Shown one piece after another: positions 8,840 to 16,711 of a DNA stretch of 64,000 nucleotides. The DNA is taken from positions 62,001-126,000 of the forward strand of contig NZ_KB849719.1 in NCBI RefSeq assembly GCF_000368825.1. The letters are read 5' to 3'. The position numbers were made by a program, and so were the translations under genes. Origin of the DNA: Acinetobacter ursingii DSM 16037 = CIP 107286. GTDB lineage: Bacteria; Pseudomonadota; Gammaproteobacteria; Pseudomonadales; Moraxellaceae. Below the pieces are notes generated by a model. The model made no database searches. It saw only the letters and a list, made by a program, of their open reading frames with translations, and was not told where the DNA came from. How positions within the stretch are numbered: position 1 is the stretch's first letter; the number at the start of each line of letters is the position of its first letter.

Positions 8840-9649
8840 TTAACTTTTTGCTTTGGTGGCAGGTGCTTTCGCTTTTTCCGCAATCAGCTTATCTACCGTA
8901 GCCAGTGATTCTTTGGCTTGAGGAACATTATCCTGAGCTAGAGCAGCAAAAATTTTGCGTGCTTCTGGCAAATTTTGCGGCACAATATTGCCGTTAGTCA
9001 TCAAGTTTCCAACGGCCATCAGCGCAGGAATATAGCCTTTCTTGGCTAGACTTTCGATACTGGCTAAACCCACTTTAACTGCGGCCTCATTCTTGGTCTT
9101 AAAACCATTACTGATGTCATATATCGCTTTTAAGTGTATGGCACGATAATTATTTTTATTGATTAATGGCTGAAGCTTTTGTAGTGCCAGTTTATTCGAA
9201 GCATCTTTATTTTCAGCAAATAATAATACGGCAAGTTCTACGGTTGCTTCATCCAAACCTGCATTCGAGGCTTTTTCCAGATATTCACGCCCCTTTTTCT
9301 CATCCTTCGTGACACCTAACTCACCCGCCATATAAATTTGAGCAAGGCGATATGTCGCGACTGGATAACCTTTATTGGAGGCTTCCTGATAAGCAGCAAG
9401 CGCTTTTTTTGAATCCTGAGCAGTACCTTGTCCCAATTCACTCATAAATCCCTGATTGTAAATCGCTTGCGCATTGCCTGTTTTGGCTAAACGATCCATT
9501 TCCTGATAAGCCGCATTATAATTTTTGTCTTTATATAACTGTTCAGCTTTGGCAAAAGGGTTATTGGCTGTACTGGTTTGAGGGGCTGTTTCTGCTGCAA
9601 AGGTGGTTGAAGATAAAGCAATAAGACCGACGAGAAGAAGTTTTTTCAT
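8840..9649 (-). CDS. Exported Sel1-like repeat protein
   Basis: A 269-residue protein with a signal peptide (MKKLLLVGLIALSSTTFA-AE) followed by Sel1/TPR-type alpha-helical repeats. Clear units run through LAKTGNAQAIYNQGFMSELG, ALAAYQEASNKGYPVATYRL and YLEKASNAGLDEATVELAVL, with weaker ones to the C-terminus. The C-terminal tail is Lys/Ala-rich (EKAKAPATKAKS). Sel1 proteins act as scaffolds for protein-protein contacts in the periplasm or envelope; the partner is unknown. Upstream (9691-9713) an inverted repeat CACAAT/ATTGTG lies in the intergenic region and could be an operator or hairpin. Confidence 0.85.
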   Translation of the reverse strand: MKKLLLVGLIALSSTTFAAETAPQTSTANNPFAKAEQLYKDKNYNAAYQEMDRLAKTGNAQAIYNQGFMSELGQGTAQDSKKALAAYQEASNKGYPVATYRLAQIYMAGELGVTKDEKKGREYLEKASNAGLDEATVELAVLLFAENKDASNKLALQKLQPLINKNNYRAIHLKAIYDISNGFKTKNEAAVKVGLASIESLAKKGYIPALMAVGNLMTNGNIVPQNLPEARKIFAALAQDNVPQAKESLATVDKLIAEKAKAPATKAKS

Positions 9650-9811
9650 TTTAAAAATCCTGTTGTCATACTTACATCATTCCATTGATGCACAATATGG
9701 GTATTACATTGTGAATCATCATCATAAAAGTTTTGCGTGGAATGTAAATATAAAAATTGAGAATGAATGTGTCATTTTTTACAGTCGATTGCTTAATCAT
9801 AGATTAAATTT

Positions 9812-9838
9812 GGGAAGATCAAAGATTTTAAACTTCCC
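9812..9838 (-). terminator. Possible terminator downstream of dsbC
   Basis: GGGAAG (9812-9817) and CTTCCC (9833-9838) form a 6-bp stem with a 15-nt loop. On the minus strand it is followed by an A/T-rich stretch. It is weaker than the other terminators here. Confidence 0.4.
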
Positions 9839-9844
9839 TAAAAT

Positions 9845-10552
9845 TTATTTGGTTTTATCTAAAAGCTGATTTAATTCATCGGCCTCCACCGCACCTGTAA
9901 TTCTGTTGCCATTTTTGAGGAACATGGTGGGAGTTCCGCTAATTTTTAAGCGTTTACCGAGTTCCAGATTTTTCTGAATTGGTGTTTGGCAACTTGCAGA
10001 TTTTGTCGGCTGTTTTTTATTTAAGAGATAATCTTCCCAAGCAGCATATTGGTCTTTGGCACACCAGATTTGCGTGGCCATATTTTCTGCATTCGGATGT
10101 AAACCTTTGAGTGGATATAAAAACAAATAAATCGTGACATTATCGACCGATGCCATTTGCTTTTCTAAACGTTGGCAATAAGGACAATCAGGGTCGCTAA
10201 AGAGGTATAGAACACGTTGACCATTGCCTTTGACATGTTTAATGGCTTGATCGAGAGGTAGTGTGGAAACATCAATTTTTTCAAGTTTTTGTAAACTATC
10301 TTCGGTTAAATTCTTTTGGTTTTTATTGTCAATGAGATTGCCAATAAAAAAGTAATTGGCATCATCATCGGTATAGACAATTTGCCCGCCCATATAGACT
10401 TCATAAATGTCTTTTAAAGGCGTGGTTTGTACCGATTGCACTGGAATATCTGGAAAATTCTTCTTTAAATTTTGTTGCACAGTGGCAATATTGGCATGGC
10501 TGAGGGAGATACTAAATAAGCTTAGCGTCAATGCGCTGAATAAAAATTTCAT
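9845..10552 (-). CDS. dsbC: Periplasmic thiol:disulfide interchange protein DsbC-like
   Basis: A 235-residue periplasmic disulfide isomerase. It has a signal peptide (MKFLFSALTLSLFSISLSHA-NI), an N-terminal dimerisation domain (ATVQQNLKKNFPDIPVQSV ... YEVYMGGQIVYTDDD) and a thioredoxin-like domain with the active site DPDCPYCQRLEKQM, a CPYC rather than the CGYC of E. coli DsbC. The cis-proline region is ISGTPTMFLKNG. Two further Cys (WCAKDQ, SASCQTP) match the structural disulfide of DsbC. The start at 10552 gives a proper signal peptide; an in-frame extension to 10585 does not. It should correct non-native disulfides, kept reduced by DsbD. Confidence 0.92.
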   Translation of the reverse strand: MKFLFSALTLSLFSISLSHANIATVQQNLKKNFPDIPVQSVQTTPLKDIYEVYMGGQIVYTDDDANYFFIGNLIDNKNQKNLTEDSLQKLEKIDVSTLPLDQAIKHVKGNGQRVLYLFSDPDCPYCQRLEKQMASVDNVTIYLFLYPLKGLHPNAENMATQIWCAKDQYAAWEDYLLNKKQPTKSASCQTPIQKNLELGKRLKISGTPTMFLKNGNRITGAVEADELNQLLDKTK

Positions 10553-10627
10553 GTTGCATTCCACAATAAAAAGCCATTTGATCATGCCAAAAAATGATGA
10601 AAAACAATAGTGAAGAAATGTGTTTAG

Positions 10628-10939
10628 TTATAAATAAGGCTGCATGGCTTGGCTTAACAATTCAACCAAGTCTGGATGCATAAAATGATATTCATCTGGG
10701 ATTTCTAAGACGGTAATTTTTTTATTTCTCAGATTCTTATTGAATTGTTCAACCAATCTTTGTTTATGGTGATATTCCATCACAAAAATATGATCTGCCC
10801 ATACGATATCTCGTGCTGAAACCACCCGTTTGGCTTGCTTACTCGTTCCAGCAGAACGCGTATTCATGTGTTTTGAAAATACACGTTCTGCTGTTGGGCT
10901 ACGCCATTGATTTCTACTACAAATAAATAGAGCATTCAT
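10628..10939 (-). CDS. Small low-molecular-weight protein tyrosine phosphatase-like protein
   Basis: A 103-residue protein starting MNALFICSRNQWRSPTAERV. Cys7-(X)5-Arg13-Ser14 is the phosphate-binding loop of low-molecular-weight tyrosine phosphatases. It is shorter than classical enzymes (about 150 residues) and resembles the compact predicted phosphatase group COG4551. VWADHIFVMEYHHKQRL and the acidic EIPDEYHFMHPDLVELL match the second half, where an Asp in PDEY may be the general acid. The substrate is unknown. It follows ygfZ on the same strand with a 6-bp gap, so the two probably form an operon. Confidence 0.85.
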   Translation of the reverse strand: MNALFICSRNQWRSPTAERVFSKHMNTRSAGTSKQAKRVVSARDIVWADHIFVMEYHHKQRLVEQFNKNLRNKKITVLEIPDEYHFMHPDLVELLSQAMQPYL

Positions 10940-10945
10940 CGCAAG

Positions 10946-11668
10946 TTATTGCGGTCTTGCCACATCACCACTTAAATATTCGGGTAAATCCAAAATGGTT
11001 AAGCTCAATTCTTCAAGCGCAGCAGGTTTGGCTACGACCAAGGCTTTATAACCACCTTCAACCGCAATACTATTGACCACTTCAACGTCGTTACTTAATT
11101 TTGTTGCGGGTGCAGGCACTTCACCATTGCCAAGTACCAAATGTAACCAATGTTTTGGTTTAGCTTTAAACCACAATCGCGCGATAATTTCCTGACCTAG
11201 ATAGCACCCTTTATCGTAATGAACGCCTTCACGTTGATGTAAGCGTAATTCCTGCGGCTGAAACTCATGCTCAGTGCTTTGAGCAATCCATGCCTGACCG
11301 GCTTCGATGGCATGTAATTGCCAAGCGGTAATATCTGATTCTGTACTTGAAAATTCACTGCTTTTCTCAACCAGTGATGGAAATACAGGACCCGTATCCT
11401 CTAGTTTCATTTTAGAAAAAGCGCCGTATTTACGAATATGTTTGGCAAATTCCTCGCTCTGATCCTGCGTGGTGACAATTTGAAAGCTTTCGGAAGACTG
11501 TTTGTTTAACCATAAGCCAAAATGGATGCGACCTTTTAAATCACAAATTGCAGTATAACGGGTCGTATTTTCAGATAAAGCTTCGACATTAATCGTAACT
11601 TGACCCTGCAAAAATTTTTGTGCATCAACACCATGTAGTGAAAATGAAGCGAAAGCTAAATTGCTCAT
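10946..11668 (-). CDS. ygfZ: YgfZ-type folate-binding, Fe-S cluster maintenance protein
   Basis: A 240-residue GcvT-fold protein. The diagnostic motif KGCYLGQEI is at residues 153-161 (K-G-C-Y-x-G-Q-E) with the conserved Cys155. YgfZ uses folate and helps the maturation or repair of certain [4Fe-4S] enzymes such as MiaB. The N-terminus (FLQGQVTINVEAL, ICDLKGRIHFGLWL) also fits the family. It is shorter than E. coli YgfZ (about 326 residues), as I would expect for moraxellaceae. It is the first gene of a two-gene unit with the small phosphatase. Confidence 0.92.
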   Translation of the reverse strand: MSNLAFASFSLHGVDAQKFLQGQVTINVEALSENTTRYTAICDLKGRIHFGLWLNKQSSESFQIVTTQDQSEEFAKHIRKYGAFSKMKLEDTGPVFPSLVEKSSEFSSTESDITAWQLHAIEAGQAWIAQSTEHEFQPQELRLHQREGVHYDKGCYLGQEIIARLWFKAKPKHWLHLVLGNGEVPAPATKLSNDVEVVNSIAVEGGYKALVVAKPAALEELSLTILDLPEYLSGDVARPQ

Positions 11669-12304
11669 AAGCGAATCTTCAACCCATCATTTATTCCCAA
11701 AAGTGGGGTCTATTTTGCGCCATTTCTTAAAAAAAATCAGCTTTATTACATTAAGCCTGAAGCATTTGATCAAGGCAAAGTTGATACCCTGCATAAGTTT
11801 GCTCAAACGATTATTCCACCTTAGATAAAACCTAATAAATGATTAATAGTATAAAGAGCCAGATGTAAAATTAAAAAATTTCGCTATTGAGGAGAAAGGA
11901 GATGTTAAAAATCTGAAAGTGGAAATATAAAGAGAATTTTTTCTAAGAAAATTAATTAATTTGCAATAAATTTTCAATTACGTTTAATAAAGCTAGAAAT
12001 TCGGAAAACAATCTCTCCGGATTCTCTCTAGACTATTTAGCAAGGTTAGGAACAAAAGTTCCACAGGGGATCGAAAAGAGTAGCATGCACCGAAATGTAT
12101 CACGTAAGTGTGTACTCACCCAAAAGGTCTCGATTCGGCTTAGGACGCTATAGACCAAAAGTTTATAGGCAAAGGTTATGACTTACAAAGTCATGAGTGT
12201 TGAAGTAAACCATCCGTGTTTTCCCTTTAACCCAAAAATTACATCTCCGTGATCTTAGATCAGTCAATACAGCACCAAACATCAAAACGATATAAAGAAC
12301 ACCA
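11669..12304. other. Gene-free interval of 636 bp
   Basis: No credible reading frame is present on either strand. Bases 11669-12000 are AT-rich (about 30 percent G+C by eye) and contain the upstream region of ygfZ. Bases 12000-12290 are visibly richer in G+C and carry several short hairpins (separate entry at 12041-12262). The palindrome TGATCTTAGATCA is at 12250-12262. Confidence 0.7.
12041..12262. ncRNA. Candidate structured non-coding RNA (unidentified)
   Basis: Consecutive hairpins are seen: GGAAC/GTTCC with an AAAA loop (12049-12062); GAGTA...TACTC enclosing CACgtaaGTG (12078-12118); CTATAGAC/GTTTATAG, 8 bp with one G-T pair and a CAAAA loop (12148-12168); TTATGACTT/AAGTCATGA with an ACA loop (12176-12196); and TGATC/GATCA (12250-12262). 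A competing long-range pair GGTCT/AGACC (12126-12130, 12152-12156) is also possible. The segment has higher G+C than its flanks. I could not match it to tmRNA, RNase P RNA, 4.5S or 6S RNA. Strand and ends are not determined; transcription is inference. Confidence 0.35.
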
Positions 12305-12499
12305 TTATAATGGGTGCCAAGTTTTGCCTTCCTGATCTAAAGCAATCGTAAACGAAAAGCCTTCATCATCAGAAACCAATAAAGAGGTTGGTGTTGGCAT
12401 CATGACTTTAAGCACGGTTCCTTTTTCGAAAACTTTAGGTGTAAAATTTTCTTTATGTAAAGTAATCGTTTCGATAAGTTCGATAGCTTTTAGATCCAT
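12305..12499 (-). CDS. Small conserved-looking protein of unknown function (64 aa)
   Basis: The 64-residue product (MDLKAIELIETITLHKENFT... to ...EGKTWHPL) has no signal peptide, membrane segment or motif I recognise. It is probably a small beta-rich cytoplasmic protein. A GGGAG nine bases before the ATG supports translation. It stands alone between two gene-free intervals, with the hairpin-rich segment directly downstream. I cannot assign a function. Confidence 0.6.
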   Translation of the reverse strand: MDLKAIELIETITLHKENFTPKVFEKGTVLKVMMPTPTSLLVSDDEGFSFTIALDQEGKTWHPL

Positions 12500-13029
12500 A
12501 AAAATTTACTCCCGTTTGAAGTGCATATATTTTATATATTGTATATCAAACTTAGTCCATTTATGAGACATATCTGACAAACAAAACGCCTATCAAAAAT
12601 TCTATTTAAAATTTATATCTATATTTTTTAAATAGATATGATGTTGTCGGGTTGATTTTAATAAACTTGGATCAGATATGTTTATTTTGCTCACTGGTGA
12701 AAATGACATAGTTAATACGTTCGCTTTCACGCAATGAATCTCTTGAAATTACCTATTTCTTTATATCTTTAAGTCAATTTAAATCATCTATTAAAGTAAC
12801 TTTAAAAAAACAAAAACGGATATCGGCATTTAAGAAAGCTGAGCTTGGCTGAAGTATAAAAAATGAAAGCAACTATCAATGTATGGGACTTGTATCGTCC
12901 ATACAAAAAGCGCTATATAGAGCTGTACATAAATAACAAAGAACAGACAGTTATTTAGGCGGAATTTAAGATTTACATCTTAATTTCTATCCCAACGATA
13001 GTGCGCAGAAAAAGGAATATCGCAACTTC
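12500..13029. other. Gene-free interval of 530 bp upstream of sbmA
   Basis: AT-rich DNA with no gene I can support. An inverted repeat ATATCTAT/ATAGATAT lies at 12615-12639. A 31-codon frame at 12863-12958 (MKATINVWDLYRPYKKRYIE start) has no ribosome-binding site; a TATAAA just before it could equally be a promoter -10 element for sbmA. Confidence 0.5.
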
Positions 13030-14226
13030 ATGTTCAAGTCATTTTTTCCAAAACCCAAGTGGTTTTTTTTATCACTCATCTTCTGGTTTATTATTAATAT
13101 TGTGCTTTGGTATTCAGGCGGCAAAGAGTGGGGCGAATTTTTGGGTTTTCCAAAAGGATATGCCGATGCTGAACTTCCTGTCGGTGTAAGCCGTTTTTGG
13201 TCGCCTGCTTTTTTATGGTTTTATCTTTGGTTTTTTGTGGCGACAGCCATATTTGCTTTGTTTTGGAAGAAAGTTTCAGATAATCCGTGGCAACGATGGT
13301 CAGTTTGGGGTTCCGCTTTTATTTTATTCAATATCTGGTTTGGGGTACAGGTCAGTGTTGCGGTAAATGCTTGGTATGTGCCTTTTTGGGATTTGATTCA
13401 AAGCATGCTGACCAATGGCGGTGGAAACATAATGGATTTATATAAAGAAACGATGGTTTTTCTTTATATTGCCATGGTTGGAGTAACGCTTGCGGTGATT
13501 AATGCCTTTTTTACCAGCCATTATGTTTTTCGCTGGCGGACGGCAATGAATGATTATTATACGGCAAATTGGGACAAATTAAGGCATGTGGAAGGGGCAT
13601 CACAGCGTGTGCAGGAAGATACCATGCGTTTTGCTACTATCATGGAAGATTTGGGGGTAGAGCTGATCAAAGCGATGATGACTTTAATCGCGTTTCTTCC
13701 ACTACTTTTTCAACTTTCAAAATATGTTCCGGTTGTTCCGATCGTGGGTGAGCTCAATCATTCATTGGTTTGGGCTGCGATTGTATGGTCATTATTTGGA
13801 ACTATCTTATTGATGGTGGTGGGGATTAAATTACCTGGCTTACAATTTAATAATCAAAAAGTTGAAGCAGCATATCGTAAAGAATTGGTCTATGGGGAAG
13901 ATCATGCGGATCGTGCACAACCTGCGACTTTAAAAGAATTATTTAGTCGGGTACGCAAAAACTATTTTCGACTTTATTTTCATTATGCTTATTTTAATTT
14001 AACTGCTACATGGTATGGACAACTGGATATTCTTTACAATCTGGTGGTTTTATTTCCGTCGATTGCCGCAGGAAAACTGACTTTAGGTCTGATTAATCAA
14101 ATAGGCGGAGTATTCGGTAAAGTCCGTGACTCATTTCAATATTTGATTAATTCTTGGAAAACGATTATTGAATTACTCTCCATTCATAAGCGTTTAAAAG
14201 CCTTTGAATCAATCTTAGATAAATAA
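13030..14226 (+). CDS. sbmA: Peptide antibiotic transporter SbmA/BacA family
   Basis: A 398-residue inner-membrane protein collinear with E. coli SbmA (406 residues). It begins [20 protein letters not shown] and has a conserved [29 protein letters not shown] region, about eight hydrophobic segments, a [15 protein letters not shown] motif and the C-terminal [20 protein letters not shown]. SbmA/BacA dimers use the proton gradient to import proline-rich antimicrobial peptides, microcins B17 and J25, and bleomycin. Its transmembrane domain resembles ABC exporters without an ATPase. An AAGGA lies about 16 bases before the ATG, so the spacing is long. A clean terminator follows. Confidence 0.95.
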   Translation: MFKSFFPKPKWFFLSLIFWFIINIVLWYSGGKEWGEFLGFPKGYADAELPVGVSRFWSPAFLWFYLWFFVATAIFALFWKKVSDNPWQRWSVWGSAFILFNIWFGVQVSVAVNAWYVPFWDLIQSMLTNGGGNIMDLYKETMVFLYIAMVGVTLAVINAFFTSHYVFRWRTAMNDYYTANWDKLRHVEGASQRVQEDTMRFATIMEDLGVELIKAMMTLIAFLPLLFQLSKYVPVVPIVGELNHSLVWAAIVWSLFGTILLMVVGIKLPGLQFNNQKVEAAYRKELVYGEDHADRAQPATLKELFSRVRKNYFRLYFHYAYFNLTATWYGQLDILYNLVVLFPSIAAGKLTLGLINQIGGVFGKVRDSFQYLINSWKTIIELLSIHKRLKAFESILDK

Positions 14227-14230
14227 GTTT

Positions 14231-14255
14231 AAACCCGCAAGCAGCGGGTTTTTTT
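14231..14255 (+). terminator. Rho-independent terminator of sbmA
   Basis: AAACCCGC (14231-14238) and GCGGGTTT (14244-14251) form an 8-bp stem with a 5-nt loop and a T run, directly after the sbmA stop codon. Confidence 0.92.
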
Positions 14256-14269
14256 ATGTCTGTTCCGAT

Positions 14270-14791
14270 TTAGAGCAGCACAATACCCAAACCTGCACCA
14301 AGCAACATGACCCAAAGCGGATGAATTTTTTTAAATAAACCTAAAAGTGTAGTTAAGATAATAATCATAACTAGTATGTTATTTTGGGCAGATGCATGGG
14401 CAATCATCCATGCGCTGACAAGCACCAAGCCTACGGTAATGGGTTTAAGTGCTTGCTCAAAGCGGCTTCTAAACGGATGATTCTTAAAACGTTGCCAAAA
14501 TTTGAGTGCGTAGACGGTAATCATCGATGACGGGCCAAATTTAGCGATAGAAGTTACCAACAATCCAGCAGGCCCTGCGACATGCCAGCCAATCAGAGGA
14601 ACAATCATCATATTTGGCCCTGGTGCAGCCTGTGCCATTGCAAACAATGAGCTAAACTGTTCAGCGCTCATCCAGTGATGAATATTTACCACCTGATGCT
14701 GCATTTCGGGAAGAATGGCGTTGCCACCTCCAAAGGCCAAAACAGACAGTTGAGTAAATACTAAGGCTAGAGTTATGAGTACCAAGATCAT
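14270..14791 (-). CDS. Chromate transporter family protein, second half-size subunit
   Basis: A 173-residue membrane protein with the ChrA domain signature FGGGNAILPEMQHQVV and AQAAPGPNMMIVPLIGW, then four or more hydrophobic segments. It is a half-size (single-domain) ChrA protein. Its start codon overlaps the stop of the preceding half-size gene by 4 bp (ATGA), so the pair is translationally coupled. Such pairs replace the fused two-domain ChrA and probably form a heterodimer in the inner membrane. Chromate efflux is known for full-length ChrA and some pairs; here the substrate is inference. Confidence 0.88.
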   Translation of the reverse strand: MILVLITLALVFTQLSVLAFGGGNAILPEMQHQVVNIHHWMSAEQFSSLFAMAQAAPGPNMMIVPLIGWHVAGPAGLLVTSIAKFGPSSMITVYALKFWQRFKNHPFRSRFEQALKPITVGLVLVSAWMIAHASAQNNILVMIIILTTLLGLFKKIHPLWVMLLGAGLGIVLL

Positions 14792-15357
14792 GATTTTTTT
14801 ACTCTCAGAATCAAAAAGTTAATGGTGAGTAAAATAACTAGGGTCAACGCCAGTGGTAGCTTAAATAACAGCATAAAGATAAATGTCAGCGTGATCGTCA
14901 GAAGGGTGAGCTTGCTTTTTAATATAGGACGAAGCATTTTGAAGCCTGTGGCGAACAAAAGTCCTGCTGCCGCAGCGGCTAATCCTTGAATAAGATGTCT
15001 TACTACCGTTAAGTATTGAAAATGTTCATATACCTGATAGATCATTAAGACGATTACAGTTGGAGCAAAAATCAGTCCTAATACCGAACTGATGGCACCT
15101 TTAATGCCTTGAAACTGCATGCCAATTGCCACTGACATATTAATGATATTGCCACCGGGTAATAACTGGCAAATGCCCAGTAAGTTGGTAAATTGGCTTT
15201 CATCTAGCCATTTTTGTTGCTCTACAATCATACGATGTGCCAGCGGTAACACGCCGCCAAAACCCATCAAACCCAACTTCATAAATCCGCTAAATAAAGC
15301 CTTGCAATCAGGAGTTATCGATTGTTCACTCGCTATTGGCATGGCTTGAATCTTCAC
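14788..15357 (-). CDS. Chromate transporter family protein, first half-size subunit
   Basis: A 189-residue ChrA-domain protein: FMKLGLMGFGGVLPLAHRMI, then ICQLLPGGNIINMSVAIG and several hydrophobic helices, ending in a basic RVKKS. It corresponds to the N-terminal half of long ChrA. The start is GTG at 15357, preceded by AAAGGTG. It is followed with a 4-bp overlap by the second half-size gene. A LysR-type regulator lies divergently 103 bp away, the usual arrangement for local control. Confidence 0.88.
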   Translation of the reverse strand: MKIQAMPIASEQSITPDCKALFSGFMKLGLMGFGGVLPLAHRMIVEQQKWLDESQFTNLLGICQLLPGGNIINMSVAIGMQFQGIKGAISSVLGLIFAPTVIVLMIYQVYEHFQYLTVVRHLIQGLAAAAAGLLFATGFKMLRPILKSKLTLLTITLTFIFMLLFKLPLALTLVILLTINFLILRVKKS

Positions 15358-15441
15358 TGCGTCACCTTTTATCGTCTAAGCTGATAGGCATAGCATGAGC
15401 CGATTATGATATATTTACCAATGCTATTTTTGGCATAAAAC

Positions 15442-15456
15442 ATACTCAAAAAGTAT
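15442..15456. promoter_or_regulatory. Possible LysR-type operator
   Basis: ATACT-caaaa-AGTAT is a 5-bp inverted repeat with a T-N11-A core, in the intergenic region between the chromate-transporter pair and the divergent LysR gene, ending 4 bp before the LysR start codon. Assignment rests on position and symmetry only. Confidence 0.35.
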
Positions 15457-15460
15457 CGCT

Positions 15461-16360
15461 ATGATTGATATACATAAACTGAATGCTTTTGTTGCTGTGG
15501 TTGAAGAAAGTAATATATCTAAAGCTGCGGTTAGGCTGCATATGCAGCAGCCTCCTTTGACCAGATTGATACAAAGTTTGGAACAGGAACTCGATACCCA
15601 GCTCTTAAAAAGATTGCCACGTGGGGTGGAGGCAACAGAAGCAGGTAAAGTGCTTTATCAAGAGGCGATTACCATTTTGGCTCATGCACAGTCGATCCCC
15701 AGACGCGTTCAAAATATTGCTCAGGGCAAAGAGGGACAATTGAATGTGGGCTTCACTCATTCTGTTGGATTGCATCCCTTTTTGCCTACGGTGTTAAGAG
15801 CATTTCGTGATCAATTTCCTCAAGTCTCTATTTATCTGGAAGAAGAAAGTAGCAGTGCCTTAATTGATGCGGTCATTAATGAAAAACTGGATATCGTATT
15901 TTTACGTAAACCTGCGCCAAGGCAGCGAAAATTGCGTAGTCAACATGTGTTGAACGAGCCCTTAATGGTGGCTTTACCCAATAATCATTGTTTAGCTCAA
16001 ACTGATGGCGTGATTCAGTTATCTGACTTGGAACCTTACGAGTTTGTTCTTTATCGGCGTTTAGGCGGGCAGGATTTATTTGATAATATTATGGCAAGTT
16101 GTTATCAAGCTGGATTTAGTCCTCACGTGGTACAGGAAGCGCCTCGTTTGACTTCCAGTTTAAACTTGATTGCGGCAGGGATTGGTTTATCAATTGTGCC
16201 TGCATCGATTCAAGATTTCTGGAATAAGCAGATTATTTATAAATTACTTGAAGCCAAAAAACCATGTATTGCGCCGATCTATGCTATCTACCGTGCAGAC
16301 CAGATGAATATTCGGGTTCAGCATATTTTATCCTTACTTCAAGCTTCGTATGGTAAGTAA
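15461..16360 (+). CDS. LysR-family transcriptional regulator
   Basis: A 299-residue LysR protein. The N-terminal winged helix-turn-helix is classical (MIDIHKLNAFVAVVEESNIS, KAAVRLHMQQPPLTRLIQSL, RGVEATEAGKVLYQEA), followed by a substrate-binding domain from about residue 92 (GQLNVGFTHSVGLHPFLP). LysR proteins usually bind a small molecule and control a divergent target; the target here is most likely the two half-size chromate transporter genes, and probably itself. The effector is unknown. Confidence 0.92.
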   Translation: MIDIHKLNAFVAVVEESNISKAAVRLHMQQPPLTRLIQSLEQELDTQLLKRLPRGVEATEAGKVLYQEAITILAHAQSIPRRVQNIAQGKEGQLNVGFTHSVGLHPFLPTVLRAFRDQFPQVSIYLEEESSSALIDAVINEKLDIVFLRKPAPRQRKLRSQHVLNEPLMVALPNNHCLAQTDGVIQLSDLEPYEFVLYRRLGGQDLFDNIMASCYQAGFSPHVVQEAPRLTSSLNLIAAGIGLSIVPASIQDFWNKQIIYKLLEAKKPCIAPIYAIYRADQMNIRVQHILSLLQASYGK

Positions 16361-16711
16361 TAATAAGGTTTAAGTTAAAGGATGAAATTAGCCAGTAATT
16401 TGATAGAGCTTATGACAGGGCTTAAGTAACTCATCTGTTATGTAGGATTCAAACGATCGAGCATTACAAGTCGCATTAAAGCGAAAAACTTACGCGATCA
16501 AACATTTCTATAAAAACCTCATAGATATGAGTGATACATATTTCATTGTTTACGAGATGAAGAGAAAAAAAGTTGGCATTTTAGTCCTATTTTTGAATAC
16601 GTCATCAAGTTTGGTTTCACTTATATTTTAATAAAAATCAAATCATTAGATTTATTTGATTATATTTTTTGCTATATTTTAGCGATAAAAAAAGGACTGA
16701 GAAAAAGTAAC
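16361..16711. other. Gene-free interval of 351 bp
   Basis: AT-rich DNA without a supported gene. A 57-codon open stretch without a start codon (about 16449-16630) is probably chance. The last 100 bases (TATATTTTTTGCTATATTTTAGCG region) probably hold the promoter of the lipoprotein gene. Confidence 0.45.

Noticed and set aside
9603..9869. 88-codon plus-strand frame between the Sel1 gene and dsbC
   Set aside because: Most of it is antisense to the Sel1 start and intergenic AT-rich DNA, with no start signal or family.
12000..12290. tRNA, tmRNA, 4.5S, RNase P RNA or 6S RNA
   Set aside because: No cloverleaf, no GAGGAAAGUCC-type RNase P core, no tmRNA tag or acceptor end, and the two ends of the segment are not complementary as a 6S rod requires.
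16449..16630. Transposase remnant in the 16.4-16.7 kb gap
   Set aside because: About 57 codons are open on the plus strand (NDRALQVALKRKTYAIKHFY region) but there is no start codon, no catalytic motif, no repeat ends and no recognisable relative.
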